DNA of 64,000 bases from Diacronema lutheri (Eukaryota > Haptophyta > Pavlovophyceae > Pavlovales > Pavlovaceae): the NCBI GenBank assembly GCA_019448385.1, contig JAGTXO010000051.1, positions 186,001-250,000 of the forward strand, written 5' to 3'. Positions 51,301 through 61,696 of this stretch are shown here, piece after piece; the first letter of the stretch is position 1; each line of letters opens with the position of its first letter. The position numbers were made by a program, and so were the translations under genes. The notes under the pieces were generated by a model. It searched no databases and was not told the origin of the DNA. It saw only the letters and a program-made list of their open reading frames with translations.

Positions 51301-54300
51301 TGCGATGGCCGCGAGCCGCCGGCCCGCCGCGCTGCCGCCCGCGCCGACGTGCTGCCGGCGGCCGAGCGCCGCCGGTGGCGGCGGCGGCGGCGGCGCGGCG
51401 GCGGGCGGCGGCGCGACGGCGGGCGGCGGCGCGGCGGCGGGCGGCGGCGCGGCGGTGGGCGGCGGCGCGGCGGCGGGCGGCGGCGCGGCGGCGGGCGGCA
51501 GCGGCGGCGGCGCGGCGGCGACGGCAGCACCAGTCGGCTTGTCCGCCCACGCACCCGAGACTCTGTCCCAGACCTTGCCCCATGGCGCGCGCCCACGCGG
51601 CCGCGCGAACTGCCCCGGCTCGAGCGCCTGGCCGCGCTTGGCGGCGGCGGCGGCGGCAGGGGGCGGGCGGCCGGCGCGCCAGTCGAAGACAGGTGCAACC
51701 GTGGCGGCAGGCGCCGAGTGCCGCGCGTCGGTCACAGAGCGCGTGGTGCGCGCGGCGACCGTGGCACGCCTGGCGGGCGGGCGGTGAGCAGCGCCCGCCG
51801 GCGCGCCGGCGGGCGCGGCCGCCTCGAGCCCGGCGGAGGCGCCGCGCTTGCGCTTGCGCGTGCCGCCGCGCGTGCGCCTGCGCGCGCGCCCGCCGCGCGC
51901 CCGTTCGGCCTGCGCGTCGCCAGCCGCGTCGCCGGCCGCGTCGCCGCGCCGCACGTAAACGACCGCGAACGCCTCCTCGCCGGTCCCGTCGACGCCGCCG
52001 CGCGCGCGGCGCAGGACCGACCGCCACTGCAGCCGCCGCGCGCGGCCGGGCTCGCACGCAAACCAGCGCCCACCGCGCCTGACGACGGCCACAAAGTCGT
52101 CGTCGCGCCGCCCGCGCCGGCGCGTGCGCAGCAGCACGCACTGCACGTCGAGCCAGCCCTCGTGCCAGTCGGCCGTGCTGGGGGCGACGCGAATCGACTG
52201 CGGGAGCTCGACGCCAAAGCCGGCGAGGCGCACGATGTGCGCGACGATGACGCTCGAAATGGCGGGGGCGCTCGACGGGTCGCCCGCTGCAGCGAGCACC
52301 GCCCCGCCCCAGTGCTCACGCGTGACGCAATCCGCGTCCTCGACGTGCACGTGCGCCACGCTCGCGCCGAGCTGGTGCAGCAACGCGCAGATGTCGGCGT
52401 CGACCGTCCTCTCCTCCTCGGCCGCCTCGGCCGTGCCGCGGGCGGCGGCGTCGCCTGCCGGCTGCCCGAGGTACGCGATCGCCCGCTCGACGGCCGCGCG
52501 CTCCGCACGCGCTGCGCTGTCGATCGCCGCATTGCCGACGGGCGCGCGCAGCGCCGCGATCGCGTCTTGCAACGCCGTCGCGTCGCCCGTCGCCGCCGCC
52601 GCCGTCACCGCCGCCGCGCTCGCGGTGCCGTGCGCGACGGCGTGCAGCGCGGCGGCGCGCGCGGCGGGGATGCGCCCGTCCAGCGCGAGCACGAGCGGCG
52701 GCCCGGCCGGCGTCTGCTGCCGCCGGTGCCGCCGGCTCGCAGCCGGGTGGTCGGCGCGCGCGCGCTCGAGCCGCGCGCGCCGCTCGACGACGCGCGCCCA
52801 GAAGGCCTGCACCCTCGGCTGCGCGAATGCAAGCCAGCCGGCGCCGCGCGTCACGACGTGCACGACGATCCGGTCCTCGTGCCTGAGGTACTGCACGTAG
52901 AGCGCTTTGCTCACGCCGAGGACGTGCATGCCGAGCTGCAGCTGATCGCGGTGCGGCTGCGGCGGCCCGTCCTCGTGCGCCGTGGCGCCCGCCTTGGTGA
53001 GCGTCTTCACCTCGACGAGGACCTGCTCGTTGTTTTCGGGGAGGATGGCGAGCCCGTCCGGCGAGAAGGCGAACGGCGCGCTCTTGTCGTGCGGGTCCGC
53101 ACGCACCATCGGCAGGTTGCACACGACGGTGATGCCGTACGCGGCCGCCAGCTTGCGCAGCGCGACGGCCTCGCCGAGGATGCCCGCGGTCGTCGCCTTG
53201 GTCCGCACCTCGCGCCGCCGCCGGTGCACGTACTCGTCGGTGAGCGTCTCGTGCGCGACGCCGGCGTTGTCGTTCACGACGTCGCCAACCTTGCTGCCCG
53301 TGACCTCCTCCCATCGCTCGTCGTGCCAGCGCGGGCTGCGCTGCGCGGGCGCGCCCGCGCCGACGGCGTCGAGCACGCGGCGCAGCGCTGTGCCGTCGGG
53401 CGCAGCAGGCACGCGCGCGCGGTCCTGGGCCTCGCGAGCGTCGAGGACGCGGCCCGTAGTGGAATCTTGGGGTAGGTCGAGCTTGCTCGCCTCGCCGTAG
53501 CGGCTCTCCAGCTGGCGCGGTGCGTCGGCAGGGCCGCCGTCCGTGCGCGCACCCGACGCGCCCGCCAGTGCACGCGGCGCAGCGTCCGAGGCGCCCGCCG
53601 CGCCCGCGCCGCCGCCAATCGCGCCAGCGCACGCGCGCGCCGCGACCTGCGGACGGCCAGCCGCAGGGACCTCGTCCGCTCGGCCGGCCGCTGCGTCGGC
53701 CGTCCGCTTGGCCACCTCGCGCACGTCTCCGAGCGCGAGCGTGGCTGGCGCCGTCGAGCTCCCGTGGTCTTTGTCCCAAAATTTGAGCAGCCCGCCAAGG
53801 AAGGGCGTGCCCGTCGGGCGGTCCTCGGGCACCTCCGCCAGGATCGCGTCGACGCGCAGCGCGGCCGCCACATCGCAGAACGCGCGCGCGGCGCGCGCCA
53901 TCCGCTCGGCGCGCGCGCCGCCGTCGTCCGCCGCGCGGCGGATGGCGTGGCTCACGTGCGCGACGCGGAGCGAGACGACGGCGTGCGCCGGCGCGTCGGC
54001 GCCCGTGCCGAGCGTGTGCCGCCGGATGGCCAGCTGCCCATCGCCCATGCGCGGCGGCAGCGACGCGCACGCCGCGACGGTCGTCGTGCCGGCCGCGCTG
54101 TCGCACAGCCAGCTCGCCTCGCCGCCGCCCGCAAACTCAAAGGTCGCGAAGCCCTCGCGGCCGAAAAGCGCGACGAAGTGGTCGAGCACCGCCTTGTTGA
54201 TCGCGCGCGCCGCCGGCCGCGTCGATGCGCCGCGGGCAGCGCCACCCGCCGCGCCGCGCGCATCGCTGCACGTCGCAGGGCAGGTGCAGCCGGACGCGCG

Positions 54301-57042
54301 CACGCCGTCCGACCGCGTCCGCGGCAGCTCGAGCTCGCGCACCTTGGGGCAGAACCAGAGCGGGTTGGACGCCTCGAGGCACAGCACGACGAGCCGCCCG
54401 TCCGTGCCGGCCAGCGCGCGCGCGTCGCGCAGCAGCTCGACGGCGAGCTCGGACGTCGCCGCGTGCACCGCCGGCTCGCCCGTCGCGCGGTCGGGCGGGA
54501 AGAGGCCGCCGCCGACGAGCGGGCTGGGGCAGCGGCCGAGCATCACGAGCAGCGGCGGCGGCGGCGTCTGCGGCGCCTGCTGCCCGACCGCAGCCGCCGT
54601 CAGCCCGGCCAGGTCGGAGCTCGTGCGGAGGGCCTTGAGCGCGACGCGCGAGCCGGTGCCCGCCTGCTCGGAAAACGTGGCGAGCATGGCGCACGTGCTC
54701 GCCCTCGCGCCGCACTGCCAGCTGACGCGCGCGAGGAGGCCTTCCAGCGTGTCGTTTTCGCGCGGCCGCGTGACCGCGTCGAGCGCCGCCGGGCCGAGCT
54801 GGAGGCTGCCGGGCGTGACGCACAGCACCGCCTCGTGGTAGGCGCGCAGCAGCTCCCTCGGCAGCTGCTCGGCGGGCGTCGCCGCCTGCCCGCCCACCCA
54901 CCGTGCACCGTGGCCGCCGTCGCCCGCGCCCGCGAGCCGGACCGCCGGCCCGCCCGTGATCGCCGAGGTCGGTGGCGTGCCGAGCGCGTCGACGAGCGCG
55001 CGCACGGGCGCGACACGCCTGCGCGCAGCGTCCGCGCCGACGGCGAGCGCGGCGATCTGAGCGTCCTCCCATGCGCGCTCCCTCGCGTCGTCCCGCGCGG
55101 CCGCCGGCGCGGCGCCCGGCCGCGCGCCGTGCGGCACCGCGCACGCCGCCGCGACGACCTCCGCGCGCGCGCCGGCGGCGTCGGGCGCGTGCAGCTGCGC
55201 GATCGCGCCAAAGAGCGCGGCGGCCGAGCGGTAGCGGCCGTGCGCCGCGACGAGCGCGTAGAGCACGCGCAGCGCGGCCACGCCCGCCTGGTCGGGCGCG
55301 TCGCCAGCGATTTGCTCGACCTCCCACGTGCGCGTGGGCGGCGGGCTGCCGTCAGCCGGGTCCGGACGCAGCGCCCACGCGCGCTCGACGATCGCGTTGA
55401 ACACGCCGTGCGCGGCGCCCTCGTCAAACTCGGCGGCGCCCGCCGCGTGCGCGCACCACCCGTGCACGCGCGACGTGGGCGCGTCCACGGCGCGCTGCAC
55501 GACGAGCACCGCCGGCCGGTCGACGCAGCCGAGGCTCACCGCCGCGTGCTTGCCCTCGAGCAGCGCCGCCGCCGCAGCCTCGACCAAGGCGTCATCAGGC
55601 GCGTCGCCGACGACGACGGCACAGCCGTCGCCGTACTCGGCCTGCATCGCGGCGACGCACGACGCGACAAAGTCGCCGCCCGCGGCCGCCGCGTGTCGCG
55701 CCGCCAGCATCCGGCGCGCGATGGCAAGCCAGACGTACTCGGCCGGCGCGCGCGCGGCGCGCGCGCGAGGCGCGCCGGCCGCGCCGCGTGCGCCAGCGCG
55801 TGCGCCTCCAGCGGCCGCAACGGCCGAGGCGGCTGGAGCGGCGGTGAGCGTGCGCCGCGCGCGCTTCGCCGGCCGCGTGATGGGCGATGCACCCGCCGTC
55901 GCACCGCCCGCAGCAGCCGGTGCGGCCGCCACAGCGCCCGCCGCGACGCCACTCGTCACGACGCCCGTGGCGGGCGGCGCGGCGTCGGACGCGGCCGCCT
56001 CGACGGGCGTCGCGCAACTACCGCCAGCGGTCGCGGACGCGCCCGGCGACGCGTCGGCGAGGAGGTGGCGCAGCACGCCGCGCGCGAGCGCGACTCGCAC
56101 GGCGAGCGTCAGCGCGCGCAGGCGGTCGGAAGGCGAGGCGTCGCGCTCGGCGTCGGCGGACGTGGCGGCAGCAGGCGGGGCGGCGGGCGGCGCGGCGGCG
56201 GACCGGGCGGCCGCCGGCGCAACCTCGTCGGCCTTGGCCAGCCAGACGAGCCCGGCGACTGCGAGCACGACGCTGTACGCGCCGACATCGTCACCCGCAA
56301 CGCGCGCCAGCCGGGCGTGGGCGTCGGCCTCGGACACGGCGACGCGGAAGAGCACGTCGTCGCGGGCAGCTTGCTCGGCAAACTGACGCAGCTGCTTGGC
56401 CATCGTCACGCCGGCGACGGACGCCTCGCCCGCCTCTGCCTCGACCTGCTCGTCCTGGCCGATGGCGGACGCGCCGGCCTCGGCGCCACCGTCGAGTGTC
56501 CGGCGGCGCTCGAGGGCAAAGCCACGCACACAGACGCTCTGGAGGCCGCCGAGCGCGCCCGCCTTCTCGTGCAGCGCGCACGACAGCTCGACCACCGAGT
56601 CCACGCGCCTCGCGGCGGCGCCCCCCCGCTCGCCGCGCGTGGCCGCGCGCACGACGAACACCGTGAATTGCGCGCGCTTCGCCGCGCGCGCCGACGCGCA
56701 CGCGTGCTTCAGGAGCCGGCAAAGCGCGGGCCTTTGCGCCGCTGCGCCCCGCGTGCACAGCAGCAGTTGGCCGCGCTCGTCGCCCAGCTCCTGCTCGACG
56801 GCGGCCTCGAGCGCGTCGTCCGTCAAATCGCCGTGCTCCGTCGAGGCGAGCGCGCGCGCAGCCGCGAGCGCCAGCTCGCCTGCGCCCGCGCGCCGCCGGC
56901 GGCGCGCACCGGCGGGCGCGTGCGGCGCCGACGCGTGTGACGACGCCGCCGCGTCCGCGCGCGCACACGCGGCGCGCAACGCCTCACGCGCCGAGGCGGC
57001 CGCGCGCGCCCTGGGCGCGAGCTTCAAGAACGTGCGCGCGGC

Positions 57043-57115
<73 letters not shown>

Positions 57116-60100
57116 TCGCCCGCGTCGCCGGCCGGCGGCGGCGGTGGCGGCGGTGGCGGCGCGGCCACGGCGGCGGCAGCAGCGGCGGCGGCGGCGGTGG
57201 CGGCGGCGGCGGCGCCCAGCGCGGGCGGCGGCGGCGTGGCGGCGGCGGTGGCGGCGGCGGTGACGCCAGCGGCGGCCTTGGCGCCGCGCGTCTGCGGCGG
57301 CGTTTCGGCGCGATCGGGGCTGCCCCCGCCGCGCACCGCGCTCGTGACCGCGCAGACGCCGCCCGGCGCACGATCGCTGGCCGCGCCGGTCAGCGCGACG
57401 CGGAGGCGCTCGCCGACAGCGTACATGTCCGCCACGCTGAACGTGCGCGGCGCGGACGAGCAGCCCGCCGCGGCGAGCGCGTCGTTGAGCGCGCCCACTA
57501 TCGCGAGGCCGCACGTCGCGCCACGCTGCGCCGCCTCGTTGAGCAGCAGCGCGCGGCGCACGCGCGAAATGTCGAGACCCGCCGCGTGCAGCGTGGCAGT
57601 TATCGCCTTGGCGAGCATGAGCGCCTGCCTGCAGGGCGACGCGAGCGTGTCGACGAGCACCGCGTCGTAGCGATGCTCGCCCGCGCGCGCGACGCGCACA
57701 AGGCGCAACGCGGTGAAATGGCCGGAGGCGAGCTGCGCGCCGTCGTCACCGCCCGCGCCGCCGCGCTCGTCCGACGGGCTCCACACGCCGATGACAGCCT
57801 GCGTTGTCGCCTCGCTGCGCAGGCGGTGCAGCAGCGCGGCGCGCTCGGCGTCGTCCTGAAACACCGCGGGTTGCGCGGCGAGCGGCACGTGGCAGACATG
57901 CCCGCCGCCGGCCTGCCCGTGCACGCGCAGCACGACCTCGCAGCACGCGTCGACGGTTGAGGCGAGCATGTCGCCGCTGGCGATGCGCTCCACCTCTGCC
58001 TGCGGGAGGCCGGCGCTCGCGGCGGCGGCGGCCAGCCGGCGCGCAGCCGCGTCGCCCGCCCACGCAAGCAGCGCCGAGTTGGCGGGTTGGAGGGGAAGCT
58101 CAAGGGCGGCTGGTTCGGTGGCGGTAGCCTCGTTGGCAACGGGCACGTTGGCGGTGCGCGCGTTGGCGGCGGGCGCGGCGGCGATGGCTGGTGGGGCGGA
58201 AGACGCGCCCGCGGCGGCGGGCGCGGACGCGGCAGCGGCAGCGGCTAGTGGGGCGGGGAAAACGCCGTCGGTGGCGGGCGCGGAGGCGAATGCAGGAGCA
58301 ACTAGTGGGGCGGGAAAATCGGCGGCAGGCGCGAAGGCGGATGCAGCAGCGGCTAGTGCGGCGGGGAAAACACCGTCGGCGGCAGGCGCGAAGGCGGATG
58401 CAGGAGCGCCCAGCGGGGCGCAGAAAACACCGTCGGCGGCAGGCGCGAAGGCGACAGCAGCAGCGGCCAGTGGAGCGGAGGCGCAGGGCCACGCGCGCGC
58501 CAGCCGTGCAAGCCCAAGCCGCGCGCGAGCGACGCACGCGCCGATGGCCGAGGCGGCGGCGCAGGCCACGACGTGGCCTGGCACCGGTGTGGCCAGCCGC
58601 TCGCGGGTGTGCACGTCGAGCCGCGCCCCACGCCAAGAGCGGCGGCGCGCTGAACGGAGGCGCGCGACCCCGATCGATCCGCCCGCGCACGCGCGCGCCG
58701 GCTCAGTGTGGCCAACGCGCGCCGCTATGCAAGGCGCGCGCGCGATAACGGCGGCTGTCGGCCGTGGCGTGCGCGTGGCGGCGCCGCGGCGACGGGCGCG
58801 GCACACGAGCCGCTCGGGCGCGCCGCCGCCGCGCGGCACGATGTCGAGCAGCACGGTCACGCCGCGCGCGCGCGCGACCGCCGTGCACGCGAGCCGCACG
58901 GGCAGCGGCGGCCCGTCCGGGCGCGCGAGCGCCGCCACCTCGGCGTCGGTGAGGCTGTGCAGCTCGCGGCGCGCGCGCGCGAACGCGGCGATGTCCGCGC
59001 GCAGCTCCGCGTCCGTGCCGAGCGCGGCACGCGCGTGCACGGGGAGCGACGCGCGCAGCGCGTGGAGCACGCCGCCGCGCGCGCCGCGCGGCGCCGGCGC
59101 GCGCTCGCGCTCAGCGCGCGCGGCGCGCGTGAGCTCGCGCACCGCGCGCGCGAGATTGCGCCGCGCGGCCGCGACGGGAGGGCTAGGTGCGCGCGCGCGC
59201 CGGTTGTAGCGCGGCCGCGCCGAGTCGAGGGGCGGCGGACGCGGTGCGTACGCCGCGGCGCGGCCCGCGCGCCAAAAGGCCGGCGGCGGGCGCAGCTCCG
59301 TCGCGTCGACCGCGGCCGCGAGCGCGCCGAGCGCGGCGTCGCTGTCGCCCGCCGCGTCGGCCGCGTCGACGAGCACGAAGAGCGCGCCGAGCGCGCGCGA
59401 CGCGGCCGCCTGCGCGGCGGTGGGGCGGGCGCAGGCAGCGACGCATGCGGCCGCCATGCCGCGCGCCGCGGCGAACGCCGGTGACGTGACGGCCGCGCCG
59501 ATGGCAACGGCGGCGGCGGCGACGGTGGAGGCGGCAGCGCCGGCGATGGAGGTGGCAGCGGCGGCGGCGCTTGCCATCGCGCGGCGCGCGAGACGCGAGG
59601 CGCCACCGACCGCCGCCGCCGCAGCGCGCGCTGCGCGCGCGCCGGTGGCGCGCATCGTCGCCGCGCCAGGCGCCGCCGCGCCGACGCCGCCGGCGCCCGC
59701 GCCGTCGCCGCTCTCGGCCGTGCAGGGCTCCGATGGCGAACCCGGCGTGCGCTGGCGCGTGATGCGCGCGCCGAGGCGCGCGCTCCGCGCCGCGCGGCCG
59801 GCGACGTCGAGGAAGCGCCGTGCGCGCGCCGCGCGCAGGCCACGCGCGCGCGGCGGCGCACCGACAGGCGCCGAGCGCCGCGGCGCGCACGCCGGCGCGT
59901 CGCTGTCGGGTTGCGCAGCGCGCGCGCGGGAACTCGGCGCGGCGTGTGCGGGCGGCGGGCGCGCGCCCGCGCGGCGCAGAGGCGCGAGGCGCCGGCCGCA
60001 GACGAGGCGTGTGCGCAACCAGGACGGCGAGGGCCGCAGGGCGCCGTCGACGTCGCGCATCGGCGGGCCGCGAGCCCGCCGCGCAGCCGTGCGGCGCGCG

Positions 60101-61563
60101 CGAGGCGCTCGGCGGCGCGCGCGCCGCACGGCGCGCGCGGCGGCGCGCACGCCAGCGACGGCTGCGGCCACGCCGCGCGCCAACACGGCCGCGGCGTGCG
60201 CCATCGCACCGAGCACGGCGCGTGGCGCGCCGAGCAAGCGCAGCAAGCGCGACGCCGTCGCGCGCGCCGGCGCACCGTGTGCAGGGGCCTCGCCAGCGCC
60301 AGCACCGACGCCGCCATCGCCGCAGCCGCAGGTGGCGTCGCCGCCGCCGCAGGCGTCGCGACGGACGCCGCCGCCGCCGAAACAACCGCCGCACACGTCG
60401 CCGCCGACGTTGCCACCCCAGCCGCCGTTGCGTGCGCAGGTGGCTGCGGCGCGTGCGTGCGGGAGGCGTGCCGTGCGGCGCGCATCACACGGGCTGCGCG
60501 ACGCGAGCGACGCCGCCGGGGGCCCCGCTGCGCCAGGCGCGCCGTGCGCGCCAGCCTCGCCGGCCTCGCCGGCGCGCGGTCGCGCGCTCGCCTCGACGTG
60601 GCCGCCTCCGCCGCCATCGCCGCCGTCGAACCGGGCGGCGGAGGGCTGCCGCTCGAACCGCTCGTCGGCGTCGGCCGCCACCGCCGCCTCGCGCTCCGCC
60701 GCCGCGGCGGCCGCACGGCGCGCGTGGCGGAGCGCGCGGCCGCCGTCCGCTGCGCGGCGTGGCGGCGCGGGCGCGGGCTTCGGCGCGCGCGGCCCCTCGG
60801 CGCGCTCGCGGAGCACGGCGAGCGGCGTGCCCGTGGCGACGCTCGTGCAGACGCGCCGCAAGGCGGCGCTTACGCACGCGTGGACGACGCGCGCCGTCCG
60901 CTTGTCGGCGGCGCGCGCGGCGCGGCGCGCGGCCTTGGCGGCGGCCTTTTTGGCGCGCCTCTGCTCCGCCTGCTCCGACAGCGCGCGCGCCTGGCGCTCG
61001 GCTGCGAGCGCGTCCTCGGGCGAAACGGTCGGCCTCGGCGGCCGCGCGCGCGCGCTGCGACGCTGCGCGCTGCGGCGGTCGGACGGCGGCTGCCGCGGCG
61101 GCGAGGACGGCGAGCGCGAGCTCGGCGTGGGCGACCAATCGCCGCTGACGGTTGCGAGCGGCGCAAACGGGTTGTCGTCCCCGCGACCCGCGGCGTGCGA
61201 CAGTGCACGCGGCGTCGGGCGCCGGCCGACCGCTGGCGGGCCCCACTCGGACGGCGGCTCCGAGGGCGAGCGCGCCGTCGGCGCCGCGCGTTGCGCGGCC
61301 GGCGGCGCCTCCCGGTCCAGCGCCGCCTGCTCTCTCGCCGCGGCCTGCTCGTCACCCTCCGGCACGCCACGCGGCGCGAGCACCGCGGTGGCGCAGCGCG
61401 TCGCGTTGAGCAACGCCGCCTCCATCTGCCGCACGCTGGCCTTGGCGCACGCCACACCCTGTCTCGCCCGGCGCAGCGCCTCGTGCGCGCGGCGCACTTC
61501 CGCGTCGGCATCTTCGCGCATGCCAAAGTGCGCCTGTTGCAGCCGCAGGTCCGCAGGGCGCCC
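48322..61563 (-). CDS. Central 13.2-kb exon: C48-like protease, YqaJ exonuclease, chromodomain, Fanzor N-part
   Basis: A single exon of 4414 codons without a stop. In protein order: coiled-coil and low-complexity parts (61560-58700); five repeats of about 18 residues of the FAPAADGVFPAPLAA type (58470-58240); an Ulp1/C48-like protease (57960-57420) with SGHFTAL (His), AVLVDTL (Asp) and AAQRGATCGLA (Gln and Cys); a poly-Ala and poly-Pro linker (57300-57035); further modules that resemble C48 folds without the nucleophile; a YqaJ-type exonuclease (53345-52760) with GEAVALRKL, FSPDGLA, VLVEVKT and RDQLQLGMH; a chromodomain (49640-49455) with YEVEAVVDER, IRWRGYDES and TWEPEANV; and a basic segment reaching the donor at 48321. 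Codon bias stays uniform throughout, which argues for one functional gene. Confidence 0.75.
49455..49640 (-). other. Chromodomain within the giant gene
   Basis: About 60 residues with the chromodomain pattern: YEVEAVVDERR, FQFRIRWRGYDESADTWEPEANV, then a helix (DLVAQFRKTRDEQ). Aromatic cage positions (Tyr, Trp, and Trp or Glu) are kept. Chromodomains bind methylated histone H3; in transposon proteins they steer insertion into heterochromatin. Confidence 0.85.
52760..53345 (-). other. YqaJ-like exonuclease domain within the giant gene
   Basis: PRWHDERWEEVTGSKVGDV, GILGEAVALRKLA, FSPDGLAILP, EQVLVEVKTLTKAG and HRDQLQLGMHVLG reproduce the YqaJ/lambda-exonuclease layout: active Glu, Asp, Glu-x-Lys and the downstream Gln. 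Such nucleases resect DNA ends in phage and virus recombination. Confidence 0.8.
57035..57120 (-). repeat. Poly-alanine-coding GCC repeat
   Basis: An almost pure GGC array on the + strand that codes for a run of more than 20 Ala on the minus strand, next to a Pro run. It links the active C48-like module to the next part of the protein. Confidence 0.85.
57420..57960 (-). other. Ulp1/C48-like cysteine protease module
   Basis: His in SGHFTALRLVR, Asp in YDAVLVDTLAS, and Gln plus Cys in AAQRGATCGLAIVGALN occur in the spacing of Ulp1-type proteases. Such proteases cleave SUMO or viral and transposon polyproteins. The module could release the nuclease parts of the giant protein; that is an inference. 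Confidence 0.6.
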
Positions 61564-61696
61564 CTGCGCGCGAGGGGCACGGGCGCGGCGGCGCGCAGGT
61601 GACGGAGCTGGCGCGCCGTTCTGCGCTGCGCGCACGCCAATCGACGGGCGCGCGCGCGGCGGGGCGCGCGCGCGCGCGCGCGCGCGCGCTGCCTAC

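Noticed and set aside
48325-53475. A 1716-residue plus-strand open frame opposite the giant gene
   Set aside because: It is Arg/Ala-rich, has no domain, and is explained by GC-rich antisense of the minus-strand frame, which carries clear YqaJ and chromodomain motifs.
53764-56940. A 1058-residue plus-strand frame
   Set aside because: Same reason: antisense to an uninterrupted, motif-bearing frame.
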